Shown here piece by piece: positions 40,030 to 49,246 of a stretch of DNA of 64,000 bases. The position numbers and the translations under genes are program-made. The stretch is from Gallionellaceae bacterium. Its GTDB lineage: Bacteria > Pseudomonadota > Gammaproteobacteria > Burkholderiales > Thiobacillaceae. The notes beneath the pieces are model-generated. The model was not told the origin of the DNA. It worked only from the letters and a program-made list of their open reading frames with translations, and did not search any database. Numbering within the stretch: the stretch's first letter is position 1; the number at the start of each line of letters is the position of its first letter. The stretch covers positions 186,001 through 250,000 of the forward strand of contig JAQTLN010000001.1 of NCBI GenBank assembly GCA_028714875.1, written 5' to 3'.

Positions 40030-40995
40030 TTACTCTTCCGATTCCGCGATGGCGATGCGTTGGCGCTCGGCAAATTCTTCGGAGGAGTGGACGCCACGCA
40101 GTTTCAGCGTGTGATTGCGCACGGCTACTTCGACCAGAACGGCCAGGTTGCGGCCGACCGCTACGGGAATCCGCACCTCGGCGATTTCGATGCCGAGAAT
40201 GTTGCGGCTGCTCGCGGCCATGTTGAGACGGTCGATTTCCTGCCATTTGTCGGCCGGACTGAGTTGGATGATCAGCTTGAGGTTCTTTTTGTGCTTGACG
40301 GCGGTTTCGCCGAACAGGCGGCGGATGTTGAGCACGCCCAGGCCGCGCACTTCCATGAAGTCCTGCAACAGCGTGGGGCAGCGGCCTTCCAGGGTGTCGG
40401 GCGAGACGGCGAATACTTCCAGGGCGTCGTCCGCCACCAGGCGATGGCCGCGGGTGATCAGTTCCAGCGCCAGTTCGCTTTTGCCCACGGCGGGGTCGCC
40501 GGTGATCAGCACGCCCAGGCCGGAGACTTCCAGAAATACGCCATGCAGCACCGTCGAGGAAGCCAGCGCCTGGGTCATGATGTGGGACAACAAGCGCATC
40601 AGGGCCGGGCTCTGTTCGGGTGAAGTGAACAGCGGTGTGGCGGTGCGGTCGGCGATGGCAATCATGCCGTCAGGCACCGGCTCGCCGTTGGCGACGACCA
40701 CGGCGGCTAGCTCGGTGGAGAACAGGTTGTCGATGGCGAGCGTCAGGTCGGAGGGGGAAAGGCCGCGCAGGTAGTCCATTTCCGCGCAGCCCATGACCTG
40801 TACCCGGTTGGGATGGACGTAATTCAGGTGCCCCACCAGCGCCAGCGTGGGTTTCTGCACGGTGTCCGAGTTGAGCATCTTGTCGCCGCCGCTGCGGCCG
40901 GCAAGCCAGGACAGTTGTAATCGCTCCCCGGCCTGGTGAAACAGTTCCGCGACCGTGACGTGGTGTGTGGTGATGTGTTTGTCTATGGCGTCCAT
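40030..40995 (-). CDS. hprK: HPr kinase/phosphorylase
   Basis: 321 residues. The N-terminal domain starts around HHVTVAELFHQAGERLQLSW. The kinase domain has the P-loop GDPAVGKSELALELI (usually GxSGxGKS; the Asp-Pro-Ala variant is mildly unusual) and the HprK signature LLQDFMEVRGLGVLNI. It phosphorylates and dephosphorylates HPr/NPr on Ser, linking carbon status to PTS-Ntr. Its start overlaps the end of ptsN by 13 bases. It is the last gene of the kdsD-to-hprK run and ends at a heptamer-array hairpin. Confidence 0.95.
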   Translation of the reverse strand: MDAIDKHITTHHVTVAELFHQAGERLQLSWLAGRSGGDKMLNSDTVQKPTLALVGHLNYVHPNRVQVMGCAEMDYLRGLSPSDLTLAIDNLFSTELAAVVVANGEPVPDGMIAIADRTATPLFTSPEQSPALMRLLSHIMTQALASSTVLHGVFLEVSGLGVLITGDPAVGKSELALELITRGHRLVADDALEVFAVSPDTLEGRCPTLLQDFMEVRGLGVLNIRRLFGETAVKHKKNLKLIIQLSPADKWQEIDRLNMAASSRNILGIEIAEVRIPVAVGRNLAVLVEVAVRNHTLKLRGVHSSEEFAERQRIAIAESEE

Positions 40996-41438
40996 TCGGT
41001 GATCAGCCGGTGCAGGGTGGCGGCATCCGGGGCGGCGCGCAGCTTGGCGCGGAACGTCTCGTCCGAGAACATGGCGGCCAGTTCGCCGAGGATTTGCAGG
41101 TGCACTTCGGTGGCGGTGGCGGGGGCCAGCAATATGAACACCAGATCAACCGGTTCGCCGTCCGGCGCGTCGAAATCGATAGGGGTTTTCAGTCGCAGGA
41201 AAGCACAAGCGGTTTCGTTCAGGTGCTTGATGCGGCCATGCGGTATGGCGATACCGTAGCCGAGGGCGGTGGAGCCGAGTTTCTCGCGTGAGAACAGGCT
41301 TTCGAATATCTCGCCGGCGGGGACGTTCTGGCTGGTTTGAACAAGTTGGGCGGCTTGCTCGAACAGCCGCTTCTTGCCGGTTGTTTCGCACTCGGCCTGC
41401 ACATTGGCAAGCGTGAGTAGGGGGGTTATCAGATTCAT
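40983..41438 (-). CDS. ptsN: PTS IIA-like nitrogen-regulatory protein PtsN
   Basis: 151 residues from ATG 41438; the open frame to 41543 upstream is not family-like. The phospho-acceptor His is in GYGIAIPHGRIKHLNE, and SREKLGSTALG is the preceding conserved segment. EIIA-Ntr acts in the PTS-Ntr phosphorelay that modulates potassium transport and sigma-54-related functions. It is flanked by hpf and hprK in the standard order. Confidence 0.95.
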   Translation of the reverse strand: MNLITPLLTLANVQAECETTGKKRLFEQAAQLVQTSQNVPAGEIFESLFSREKLGSTALGYGIAIPHGRIKHLNETACAFLRLKTPIDFDAPDGEPVDLVFILLAPATATEVHLQILGELAAMFSDETFRAKLRAAPDAATLHRLITEWTP

Positions 41439-41611
41439 ATCTGGGCCTTTAAAAGGCGCCGACGGATGAAAGCGGCGACTGTAAAACAACCAGATGGGCG
41501 GGGGTCGGTTTGCGGCGATTGCAACGTGTGCTCGAAGCGGCAACGTTGCAATCGTGAGCTAGTTCGCTCCTGACTTGTCTGGCCAAGATCGCCATCTTTC
41601 ACCCGGCGGGG

Positions 41612-41944
41612 TTATTCAGCTTCGATGCTCTGGCCTTTGACGCCACCGGATTCGCGATGCACGTTGCCGGATTTTTCCTTGTGCTTAAGGATCTGTCGGT
41701 CGAGCTTGTCGGCCAACGCATCGAGCGCGGCGTACATGTCGGCATCGATGGATTCCACATAGATATCCTTGCCGGGCACATGCACGTTGGCTTCCGCCTT
41801 CTGTTCGAGTTTGTCTACCGAAAGGATGACGGAGACGTCGATTACCTGGTCGAAATGCCGGGTGACACGGTCCATCTTCTCTTCCACATAGCCCCGGATG
41901 GCGGGGGTCACATCCAGGTGATGGCCAGTGATGGTGAGGTTCAT
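41612..41944 (-). CDS. hpf: ribosome hibernation-promoting factor
   Basis: 110 residues with a strong AAAGGAG site before ATG 41944. The N-terminus MNLTITGHHLDVTPAIRGYV, the segment VEEKMDRVTRHFDQ and the central EANVHVPGKDIYVES strand are typical of short HPF. It binds the 30S A/P-site region and promotes 100S dimer formation in stationary phase. It sits directly downstream of rpoN, as is usual. Confidence 0.95.
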   Translation of the reverse strand: MNLTITGHHLDVTPAIRGYVEEKMDRVTRHFDQVIDVSVILSVDKLEQKAEANVHVPGKDIYVESIDADMYAALDALADKLDRQILKHKEKSGNVHRESGGVKGQSIEAE

Positions 41945-42007
41945 GAAAAGCTCCTTTCTGGTTTGGTGTTGACTGCGGTGGTAAATGCGGTGGTGGCTAC
42001 ACGCGAA

Positions 42008-43399
42008 TCACATGGATTTGCGCTGGTTGGCGGGAGGAATGCTCAGTAACTCCCGATATTTGGCGACAGTGCGCCGGGCGACGACGAAGCCCTGCTTGCT
42101 CAGCAATTCGGATATGGCGCTGTCCGAAAGGGGTCTGGCGCGGTTCTCCGCGTCGATGAACTGCTTGATCAGCGCGCGCATGGCGGTGCTGGAGGCGGCG
42201 CCGCCTTCCTCGGTCGCCAGGGAGCTGCCGAAGAAGTACTTGAATTCATAGAGCCCGCGCGGGGTCATCATGAATTTCTGTGTGGTCACTCGCGAGATGG
42301 TGGACTCGTGCAGTTCCACTGTTTCGGCGATTTCCTTGAGGGTGAGCGGGCGCATGGCGACCTCGCCATGCTCGAAGAACATGCGTTGCCGATCGACGAT
42401 GGCCTGGGAGACTTTCAGTATGGTTTCGAAGCGCTGTTGCACGTTCTTGATCAACCAGCGCGCTTCCTGCAACTGGGTGGACAGCGAAGCGCCGCCCTCG
42501 CGGTTGTTGCGCAAGATGCCGGCATACATTTCATTGATGCGCAGCTTGGGCATCGCGCTTGCGTTGAGGCTGACCATCCATAGCCCCTTCACCTTTTTCA
42601 CGAATACGTCCGGCACCACATAGCGCGTGTCCACCGCGGCATAGGCGGCGGCCGGCCGCGGCTCCAGCGAGGTGATGAGCTGGCGCAGATGCATGAACTC
42701 CAGGTCGTCGAGACTGAGGAGCTTCTTCAGCTTGCCGTATTCGCGGTCGGCCAGCAGGGTCAGGTGCTCGCGTACCAGGGTTTTCGCTTGCTGGAGATGC
42801 GGTGTGTCTTTCGGGAAGGTGTTGAGTTGCAGCCACAGACATTCGCCCAGATCGCGCGCGCCGATGCCGATCGGTTCGAAGCTCTGCAACAACCGGAGCG
42901 CGGTGCTCAGTTCGAGTGGATCGATCTCCAGTTCTTCCGGCAGGAGTTCGGCCAGTTCTTCCAGCGAGGCGGTGAGGTAGCCGTCCTCGTCGAGCGCTTC
43001 GATGAGGAAGGCGATCAATTGACGGTCGCGCGTGGTCAGCGGTGTCAGGCCGAGTTGTTCGACCAGGTGCTGGCGCAGGCTGGTGGTTTCGGCCTGCTGA
43101 AAGCCGTGTTCGTCGTCGTCATCGTCCGGCGCCGGTCCTACCGCGCGGTCGCCCCAGGCCATTTCCTCGTAGACGTCGTCGCGTTCCTGGCGTGCCGCCT
43201 CGTCAGCGGGTGCGTCACCGGATGGGCCGTCGAAGCTGTCCTCGCCGTCCAGTCGTTCCAGCAGCGGGTTGTCTTGCAACATCTGCGAGATTTCCTGGCC
43301 CAGTTCCAGCGTCGAGAGCTGCAACAGCCGGATCGATTGCTGCAGTTGGGGGGTCAGGGTGAGCTGCTGGTGCAGCTTGAGCTGTAGGCTCTGCTTCAT
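42008..43399 (-). CDS. rpoN: RNA polymerase sigma-54 factor
   Basis: 463 residues, complete. Region I (QLTLTPQLQQSIRLLQLSTL) binds the activator. An acidic region II follows (about 45-100), then the core-binding domain and the DNA-binding part with the RpoN box ARRTVAKYRE near the C-terminus. It directs transcription from -24/-12 promoters with enhancer-binding proteins. The gene is separated from lptB by 158 bases with no ORF, which may hold its own promoter. Confidence 0.96.
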   Translation of the reverse strand: MKQSLQLKLHQQLTLTPQLQQSIRLLQLSTLELGQEISQMLQDNPLLERLDGEDSFDGPSGDAPADEAARQERDDVYEEMAWGDRAVGPAPDDDDDEHGFQQAETTSLRQHLVEQLGLTPLTTRDRQLIAFLIEALDEDGYLTASLEELAELLPEELEIDPLELSTALRLLQSFEPIGIGARDLGECLWLQLNTFPKDTPHLQQAKTLVREHLTLLADREYGKLKKLLSLDDLEFMHLRQLITSLEPRPAAAYAAVDTRYVVPDVFVKKVKGLWMVSLNASAMPKLRINEMYAGILRNNREGGASLSTQLQEARWLIKNVQQRFETILKVSQAIVDRQRMFFEHGEVAMRPLTLKEIAETVELHESTISRVTTQKFMMTPRGLYEFKYFFGSSLATEEGGAASSTAMRALIKQFIDAENRARPLSDSAISELLSKQGFVVARRTVAKYRELLSIPPANQRKSM

Positions 43400-43557
43400 G
43401 GGTGAAGCGGGAGTTGTGGTAAGTGAAGGGGAGCGTGGATGGGGAAAGGGCCGAGTGGAATGGGGGCGCGACGGAATGCCCGAGCGGCCGCCCAGGCCGC
43501 GATCTGGCCTACAGCGGGATTGTCATGCGGGGAGGTATGCCGAAGGATCATGGTCGA

Positions 43558-44304
43558 TTAGAGCCGGAAGTGCTCTCCCAGGTAAACCTGGCGGACGTTT
43601 TCATTGTAAATGATTTCATCGGGTGTCCCGGCCGCCAGGACTTCGCCCTGGTTGAGGATGTAGGCGCGGTCGCAGATGCCCAGGGTTTCGCGCACGTTGT
43701 GATCGGTGATCAGCACGCCGATATCGCGACTGGTGAGGAAACGCACGATCTTTTGAATATCTATCACGGAAATCGGATCGATGCCGGCGAAGGGTTCATC
43801 GAGCAGAACGAAGCGTGGCGAGGTGGCCAGCGCGCGGGCGATTTCCAGGCGCCGCCGCTCGCCGCCGGACAGGCTGGCGGCGTTGGCGTCGCGCAGATGG
43901 GTCAGGTGCAGATCCTCCAGCAGGCTTTCCAGTTGGGTGCCGGCCTCCGCGCTGTCCAGGCCCTTGAGTTCCAGCATGGCGGCGATGTTTTCGGCCACGC
44001 TCATGCGGCGAAAAACGGAAGGCTCCTGCGGCAGATAGGACAGCCCGAGACGCGCGCGGCGATAGACCGGAAGACGGGTCAGGTCGGCGCCATCCAGGCT
44101 GATGCGTCCGGAATCCGTGCTGATCAGACCGACCAGCATGTAGAAACAGGTGGTTTTGCCGGCGCCGTTGGGACCCAGCAGTCCGACCACCTCGCCGCTT
44201 TCCACCTGGATCGAGGCGTCGTTTACCACCAGGCGCGATTTGTAGCGCTTGGTCAGGTTTTCCGCCTTGAGCACCGATTTTGACGCTGATGGAGTCACAC
44301 TCAC
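43558..44304 (-). CDS. lptB: LPS export ABC transporter ATP-binding protein
   Basis: 248 residues. Walker [10 protein letters not shown], signature [15 protein letters not shown] and Walker [14 protein letters not shown] are intact; the [19 protein letters not shown] start is LptB-like. With LptF/G it powers LPS extraction from the inner membrane. It lies 7 bases downstream of lptA. Confidence 0.96.
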   Translation of the reverse strand: MSVTPSASKSVLKAENLTKRYKSRLVVNDASIQVESGEVVGLLGPNGAGKTTCFYMLVGLISTDSGRISLDGADLTRLPVYRRARLGLSYLPQEPSVFRRMSVAENIAAMLELKGLDSAEAGTQLESLLEDLHLTHLRDANAASLSGGERRRLEIARALATSPRFVLLDEPFAGIDPISVIDIQKIVRFLTSRDIGVLITDHNVRETLGICDRAYILNQGEVLAAGTPDEIIYNENVRQVYLGEHFRL

Positions 44305-44311
44305 TGCCGGC

Positions 44312-44839
44312 TCAGGGTTTAACAGTGGGAGCGGTATTGCCGCTCTTCGGGCGAATCACCGCGCGTACCCGCCCCGGGCTGCCGGTGATGCTGCCCTGGG
44401 CCTGGAAGGATTCGGTCTTGCCATCGTAGTTGATGAGGTTGCCGCGCAAGTCGTCCTCGCCGCGCTTCAAACGCGCCTGGCCGGTCAGTCTCAGTTTCTC
44501 TGAACGCCCGTCATATTCCAGACGGTTGGCCCAACCTTCGGCATATTCGTCTTTGCCTTCCATTTTCTGGCGGAAATACACGGGTTTTCCCGTGGCGTCG
44601 CCGCTGGAAAAGCCCTGTTCGTCCTGGCGCACGTCGATGCGCTCGGCGGTGATCATCAGCGTGCCCTGGGTCAGCACGACATGACCTTCGTAAATGGCCA
44701 GTTTCTGGACGTCGTCCATGCGTACGCTGTCCGATTCCAGGTTGGCCGGCTTGCTCTTGTCGGCCTTCTCCGCCCAAGTGGGCAGGCTGGCCGCGAGCAG
44801 CAGGGAGAAGAGTAAACAGGTCTTAGTGTGTCTTTTCAT
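44312..44839 (-). CDS. lptA: LPS transport periplasmic bridge protein
   Basis: 175 residues from ATG 44839; the start at 44887 would precede the signal peptide with unrelated codons. Signal peptide: [20 protein letters not shown], cleaved after TWA. The OstA/LptA beta-jellyroll pattern is visible ([39 protein letters not shown]). It bridges LptC and LptD across the periplasm. It overlaps lptC by 17 bases. Confidence 0.93.
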   Translation of the reverse strand: MKRHTKTCLLFSLLLAASLPTWAEKADKSKPANLESDSVRMDDVQKLAIYEGHVVLTQGTLMITAERIDVRQDEQGFSSGDATGKPVYFRQKMEGKDEYAEGWANRLEYDGRSEKLRLTGQARLKRGEDDLRGNLINYDGKTESFQAQGSITGSPGRVRAVIRPKSGNTAPTVKP

Positions 44840-45398
44840 AAAGGCCTCGAACGCCGCCGGTGAGTTCCAGCTGCTTATTGTGGTCATTCAGGTACAGCCC
44901 TCCCGCATGAATGACCGATTTCCCCTGGCGCAGGGTAACGGGTTTGTCGCTGCTCAGCAGACCCGCATCCGGCACCACGCGAAGATGTTCGCCGGTCAGG
45001 ATGAAGGCGCTTTGATCGCGCGTGGCGCTTCGCGTGGCGCGCACATCGCCGAGAAAATGCACGCTTTCGCGGTCGCCGAACATCAGGCCGCGGCGCGAGC
45101 TGACATCCACCGGTGCCTGGCCGGCGGTGGTCAAGCGGAAGCGCGGCTGATCCAGTTCGGTGGTGTCGTCGTCCATGTAATGGATCATGCGCTGAGCGAT
45201 GAGGCGATGACGTGGCCTGCCGCTGATATCGAACGCCTGTACCTTGAAATGCTCGACGATGTAGTCCGGGTCATGGGTGAAGCCAGCGTTGTCCAGCACC
45301 TGAGGATGTTCCGCCACCTGGTTCAGCCAGGCGCTCATCAGCGTGAGCAACGCCGCGAAGCCGATCGGCAGCCAGTGCACATGTTGTCCGCCGGTCAT
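44823..45398 (-). CDS. lptC: LPS transport protein LptC
   Basis: 191 residues from ATG 45398. One N-terminal membrane anchor (WLPIGFAALLTLMSAWLNQV) is followed by the periplasmic jellyroll typical of the family (DPDYIVEHFKVQAFDISGRP; LNDHNKQLELTGGVRG). It links the LptBFG transporter to LptA. The start codon lies at the inner edge of a 121-bp inverted-repeat insertion that separates it from kdsC, where these genes usually nearly touch. Confidence 0.9.
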   Translation of the reverse strand: MTGGQHVHWLPIGFAALLTLMSAWLNQVAEHPQVLDNAGFTHDPDYIVEHFKVQAFDISGRPRHRLIAQRMIHYMDDDTTELDQPRFRLTTAGQAPVDVSSRRGLMFGDRESVHFLGDVRATRSATRDQSAFILTGEHLRVVPDAGLLSSDKPVTLRQGKSVIHAGGLYLNDHNKQLELTGGVRGLYEKTH

Positions 45399-45517
45399 CC
45401 TGGATTCCTTGGTTGAACGCGGGCGCAACCAATCTGAGTGCGTGACCGAAGGCGCGCCGGCCAGCAAACATGCGGGCACACAAGGGCTAAGGAGTGGTCA
45501 ACCGAGGAATCCAGGAT
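45397..45517 (+). repeat. 121-bp element with 20-bp inverted ends between lptC and kdsC
   Basis: ATCCTGGATTCCTTGGTTGA at 45397-45416 matches the reverse complement of 45498-45517 at 19 of 20 positions. The 81-base interior has no ORF. The right end forms the kdsC stop and the left end the lptC start codon region, so a small element seems to have inserted in the operon without breaking either gene. Confidence 0.8.
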
Positions 45518-46062
45518 CATCGGTCGTAGAGCGCCAGTTGCGCGGCCCAGGTGCCCTGGGCGCGCATGATCAGTTCGCAGGCTTCGCGCGCGGCGCCACG
45601 CCCGGCGCCGGCCCGGGTGATGTAATGGCTGCGCGCTTTCACCGCGTCCGGCGCGTCCGGCACGCTGATCGCCAGGCCGCAACGGCGCAGCACCGGCAGA
45701 TCGACCACGTCATCGCCCATGTAGGCAATCTGTTCCGGCGTCAGATTGACGCTGGCGAGCAACTTGCCGAAGGCCTCCAACTTGTCGTCGGCGCCTTGAA
45801 ACAGATGCACGATACCCAGATTGCGCGCCCGGAACAGCACCACCTGGGACGTGCGCCCGGTGATGATGCCGGTCTCCACGCCGCTGGCGCGCAGCATCTT
45901 GATGCCGTGGCCGTCGCGCGAGTTGAAGGCTTTGTATTCCTGGCCGTCGTCACCGAAGAACAGGCTGCCATCGGTGAGCACCCCGTCCACATCGAACACG
46001 ATCATGCGTACGGCACGCGCTTTTTCCAGGACATCCCGTTCTTCCATTTCTTGCCGGCTCAT
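45517..46062 (-). CDS. kdsC: 3-deoxy-D-manno-octulosonate 8-phosphate phosphatase
   Basis: 181 residues. HAD-family motifs: MIVFDVDGVLTDGSLFF (two catalytic Asp), IITGRTS and YMGDDVVDLPVL. It removes phosphate from Kdo-8-P in the Kdo pathway for lipid A core. The start ATG overlaps the kdsD stop by 4 bases, so the two are translationally coupled. Confidence 0.95.
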   Translation of the reverse strand: MSRQEMEERDVLEKARAVRMIVFDVDGVLTDGSLFFGDDGQEYKAFNSRDGHGIKMLRASGVETGIITGRTSQVVLFRARNLGIVHLFQGADDKLEAFGKLLASVNLTPEQIAYMGDDVVDLPVLRRCGLAISVPDAPDAVKARSHYITRAGAGRGAAREACELIMRAQGTWAAQLALYDR

Positions 46063-47045
46063 ACCACTCCCGCTCGGAGAAGGTCATGCATGTTGAGCGC
46101 GCCTTTCAGCTGTCCCGCCGCGTTGATGGCAAACAGGCCGTTGACCTTGAACTGTTCCATGATCCGTACCGCTTCCACCGCCAGGGCGTCCTCGGCAATG
46201 GTGCGTGGGTCGTGTTTCATCACATCGGCGATCATCGCGCTACGCACGTCGACATCGTTGTCCAGCAGGCGGCGCAGGTCGCCGTCGGTGAAGATGCCGA
46301 GCAGGCGGCCATCGTGGTCGGTGATCGCGGTCATGCCGAGGCCCTTGCGGGTCATTTCCAGCAGCGCTTGTTTCAGGCTGGCGTCCGATTCGACCACCGG
46401 CAGGCCCGCGCCGCCGTGCATGAGGTCGCGCACATGGACCAGCAGGCGCCGGCCCAGCGCGCCACCCGGATGCGTGCGGGCGAAGTCTTCCGCCGTGAAG
46501 CCGCGCGCGAACAACACCGCCACCGCCAGCGCGTCGCCCAGCGCCAGCGCCGCCGTGGTGCTGGCGGTGGGGGCCAGGTTGTGCGGACAGGCTTCCTGCG
46601 CGACGCTGGCGTCGAGGTGGATGTCCGCCTCGCGCGCCAGGGTGGAAGCGGGGTTGCCGGTCATGCCGATCAATTTGGCGCCGCGACGCTTGATCAGCGG
46701 CACGATCGCGGCGATTTCCGTGCTCTCTCCGGAATTGGAGAGCGCGATGACCACATCCTGCCCGGTGATCATACCCAGGTCGCCATGACTGGCCTCGCCC
46801 GGATGCATGAAGAAAGAGGGGCTGCCGGTGCTGGCCAGGGTGGCGGCGATCTTGCCGCCGATATGGCCGGATTTGCCCATGCCCGACACCACCACGCGGC
46901 CACTGCATTGCAGGATCATGGCGACCGCGTCCAGGAAGGATTGGCCCAGGTGATCCTGGAGTCGGCTGACGGCGCTGGCCTCGATTTCCAGCGTGCGGCG
47001 AGCAAGCTGGAGGATGTCGGCGGGGGTGGCGGTTGAGGATGTCAT
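46059..47045 (-). CDS. kdsD: D-arabinose 5-phosphate isomerase
   Basis: 328 residues from ATG 47045; the open frame continues far upstream through the divergent gene, but only this part is family-like. A SIS domain (VVVSGMGKSGHIGGKIAATL, VIALSNSGESTEIAA, HPGGALGRRL) is followed by two CBS domains (from about 200). It converts ribulose-5-P to arabinose-5-P for Kdo synthesis. It heads the kds-lpt-rpoN run and is divergent from the antiporter gene 40 bases away. Confidence 0.95.
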   Translation of the reverse strand: MTSSTATPADILQLARRTLEIEASAVSRLQDHLGQSFLDAVAMILQCSGRVVVSGMGKSGHIGGKIAATLASTGSPSFFMHPGEASHGDLGMITGQDVVIALSNSGESTEIAAIVPLIKRRGAKLIGMTGNPASTLAREADIHLDASVAQEACPHNLAPTASTTAALALGDALAVAVLFARGFTAEDFARTHPGGALGRRLLVHVRDLMHGGAGLPVVESDASLKQALLEMTRKGLGMTAITDHDGRLLGIFTDGDLRRLLDNDVDVRSAMIADVMKHDPRTIAEDALAVEAVRIMEQFKVNGLFAINAAGQLKGALNMHDLLRAGVV

Positions 47046-47085
47046 AATCGGCCGGGAGTATAGCCTCCTACCCCTAGCACACTCC

Positions 47086-49044
47086 ATGCCCAGTACCCTT
47101 GAACTGACTCTGATTCTGCTCGCCAGCGGCGTTTTCGCCGTCGCCTGGCTGAAAGCGATCGGTATGCCGGCGCTGGTCGGGTATGTGCTGATCGGCGCCG
47201 CCATGGCGCCTTTTCTGCCCCGCCTCAGCCATGATTCGCCGGCCAGCCACCTGGCGGAGTTCGGGGTGGTGTTCCTGATGTTCTCGATCGGCCTGGAGTT
47301 CTCCCTCTCACGCCTGAACACCATGCGCCAGGCCGTGTTCGGGCTGGGCGGGCTGCAAGTCATCATGACCATGTTCATCGTCATGGCCCTGGGACTGTTG
47401 TTCGACCTGCCCTGGGAGCAGGGGCTGGCCCTGGGCGGCGTGCTCTCCATGTCGTCCACCGCCATCGTCAGCAAACTGCTTTCGGAGCGAGACGAACTGG
47501 GCAGCGAACACGGGCGCCTGATCCTCGGCGTGCTGCTGTTCCAGGATCTCGCCGTGGCGCCACTCATCATCTTCGTGCCCGCCCTGGCGCAAAGCGCCGG
47601 CCTCGGCGAGGCGCTGCTGTTCGCCAGCCTGAAGGCCGCCCTGGTGCTGGCCGTGATCCTGGTCATCGGGCAGCGGCTGATGCGCCCCTGGTTCCATTGG
47701 GTTGCCGAGGCCAAGTCGGCCGAGTTGTTCATGCTCAACGTGTTGCTGGTCACCCTGGGGCTGGCCTATATCACCGACCGGGCCGGCCTCTCCCTGGCCC
47801 TGGGCGCCTTCCTCGCTGGTGTGCTGATCGCGGAAACCGAATACCGCTACCAGGTGGAGGCCGACATCCGCCCGTTCCGCGATGTGCTCATGGGGCTGTT
47901 TTTCGTATCCATCGGCTTGATGCTCGACCTCGGCGTGGTCGCGCGGCATTGGGGTGAAGTGCTGAGCATCATGCTGGCGCTGGTGGTCGGCAAGTTGCTC
48001 CTGGTGGCCCTGTTGGCCGGTCTTTATGCCCGTTCCTGGCCGATCCTGCTGCGGGTCGGCCTGGGCCTCGCGCAAGCCGGCGAATTCGGTTTCGTCCTGC
48101 TGGCGCTGACCCTGAACAGTGGCCTGATCGGCATTGAACTGCATCAGACCCTGCTCGCCGCGATGGTGCTCTCCATGCTCACCGCGCCGCTCCTGGTGCT
48201 GTACGGCAATCGTCTGGCGAAACGCCTGGAGGGTGGTTCCTGGGTGGAACAGGCGCGCGGCGTGCATGAAATCGCCGCGCGCGCCTTCGGCATCCAAAAG
48301 CACGTCATTCTGTGCGGTTACGGGCGCAGTGGGCAGAGCCTCGCGCGCCTGCTGGAATCGGAAAAAGTGCCCTTCATCGCCCTCGACGACGACCCGCGCC
48401 GGGTGCATGCCGCCGCCCAGGCCGGCGATCGCGTGGTGTTCGGCGACGCCTCGCGCGCCGAAGTGCTGATGGCGGCCGGCGTGCATCGCGCCCGCGCCGT
48501 GGTAATCAGCTTCGCCAACACCCCCTCCGCCTACAAGGTGCTTTCCGCCGTGCAGCGCCTGAAGCCGGATGCGCCGGTCATCGTGCGCACCGTCGACGAC
48601 AGCGACCTCGACGCCTTGCGCGCCGCCGGCGCCGCCGAAGTGGTGCCGGAAGTCATGGAAGGCGCCCTCATGCTCGGCTCGCAAACCCTGCTCATGGCCG
48701 GCGTGCCCCTCGCGCGCGTGCTCAAACGCATCCGCCAGACGCGCGAGGCGCGCTATGGCTCCATGCGCGGCTATTTTCGCGGTCTCACCGACGATCTGGA
48801 CGATGAAAGCGGCGGCGAGCGCCTGACCTCCATCATGGTCGCCGCCCGTCTCGGCGAGAAAGGCAAGACCCTGGCCGAACTTGATCTGGACAGCCTCGGC
48901 GCGGCCGTCGTCAACCTCCGCCGACGCGGCACCCACGGCTTCGAATTCAGCCCGGACACCCGCCTGGAAACCGGTGACATCCTCATCCTGCGCGGCGAAG
49001 CCGAAGCCCTGGCCGCCGCGGAAATGCGCCTGGCGGAAGGGTAG
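47086..49044 (+). CDS. KefB/KefC-type monovalent cation:proton antiporter with RCK domain
   Basis: 652 residues from ATG 47086 (MPSTLELTLILLASG); the frame is open to 46993 but that part overlaps kdsD. About 12-13 membrane spans carry CPA2 motifs (FGVVFLMFSIGLEFSLSRL, GVLSMSSTAIVSKLL, QDLAVAPLI, AGEFGFVLLAL). A TrkA-N/RCK nucleotide-binding domain follows (HVILCGYGRSGQSLARLLES), then a TrkA-C domain to the end. It probably exports K+ or Na+ in exchange for H+. This gene pair (divergent with kdsD) is common in betaproteobacteria. Confidence 0.92.
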   Translation: MPSTLELTLILLASGVFAVAWLKAIGMPALVGYVLIGAAMAPFLPRLSHDSPASHLAEFGVVFLMFSIGLEFSLSRLNTMRQAVFGLGGLQVIMTMFIVMALGLLFDLPWEQGLALGGVLSMSSTAIVSKLLSERDELGSEHGRLILGVLLFQDLAVAPLIIFVPALAQSAGLGEALLFASLKAALVLAVILVIGQRLMRPWFHWVAEAKSAELFMLNVLLVTLGLAYITDRAGLSLALGAFLAGVLIAETEYRYQVEADIRPFRDVLMGLFFVSIGLMLDLGVVARHWGEVLSIMLALVVGKLLLVALLAGLYARSWPILLRVGLGLAQAGEFGFVLLALTLNSGLIGIELHQTLLAAMVLSMLTAPLLVLYGNRLAKRLEGGSWVEQARGVHEIAARAFGIQKHVILCGYGRSGQSLARLLESEKVPFIALDDDPRRVHAAAQAGDRVVFGDASRAEVLMAAGVHRARAVVISFANTPSAYKVLSAVQRLKPDAPVIVRTVDDSDLDALRAAGAAEVVPEVMEGALMLGSQTLLMAGVPLARVLKRIRQTREARYGSMRGYFRGLTDDLDDESGGERLTSIMVAARLGEKGKTLAELDLDSLGAAVVNLRRRGTHGFEFSPDTRLETGDILILRGEAEALAAAEMRLAEG

Positions 49045-49079
49045 GCCGGGGAGTAAGCCCCCCTCTTTTGAAAAGCAAG

Positions 49080-49179
49080 TAGGTCAGGTTGCGGCTTTAT
49101 CGCTACCTGACGTTTGTCCCACCAATTCGGATGTTTGATTGTGGATCGTCAGGTAGCGATAAAGCCGCAACCTGACCTA
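49080..49179 (+). repeat. perfect 33-bp inverted repeat with 34-bp spacer
   Basis: TAGGTCAGGTTGCGGCTTTA and the rest of the 33-base arm (49080-49112) is exactly complementary to 49147-49179. The 34-base spacer has lower GC. No mismatches in 33 bases is unusual for decayed intergenic DNA, suggesting a recent insertion or a maintained structure. It follows the antiporter gene. Confidence 0.95.
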
Positions 49180-49200
49180 GGGCGGGCGCGCCATAGCAAA

Positions 49201-49230
49201 CGCAAACGCCCCGAATTCGGGGCGTTTGCG
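49201..49230 (+). terminator. 30-bp perfect palindrome, probable bidirectional terminator
   Basis: CGCAAACGCCCCGAATTCGG and its completion form a perfect 30-base palindrome between the convergent antiporter and comEA genes. The AAACG/CGTTT outer bases give weak T-runs on both strands. Confidence 0.7.
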
Positions 49231-49246
49231 TGGGTGCTGAAAGCGA

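Noticed and set aside
46993-47085. N-terminal extension of the KefB-like protein
   Set aside because: It overlaps the kdsD start on the other strand and lacks a signal or membrane pattern; family similarity begins at ATG 47086.
47308-48936. 542-codon minus-strand frame opposite the KefB-like gene
   Set aside because: His/Gln/Gly-rich composition typical of an antisense frame; the plus-strand antiporter is unambiguous.
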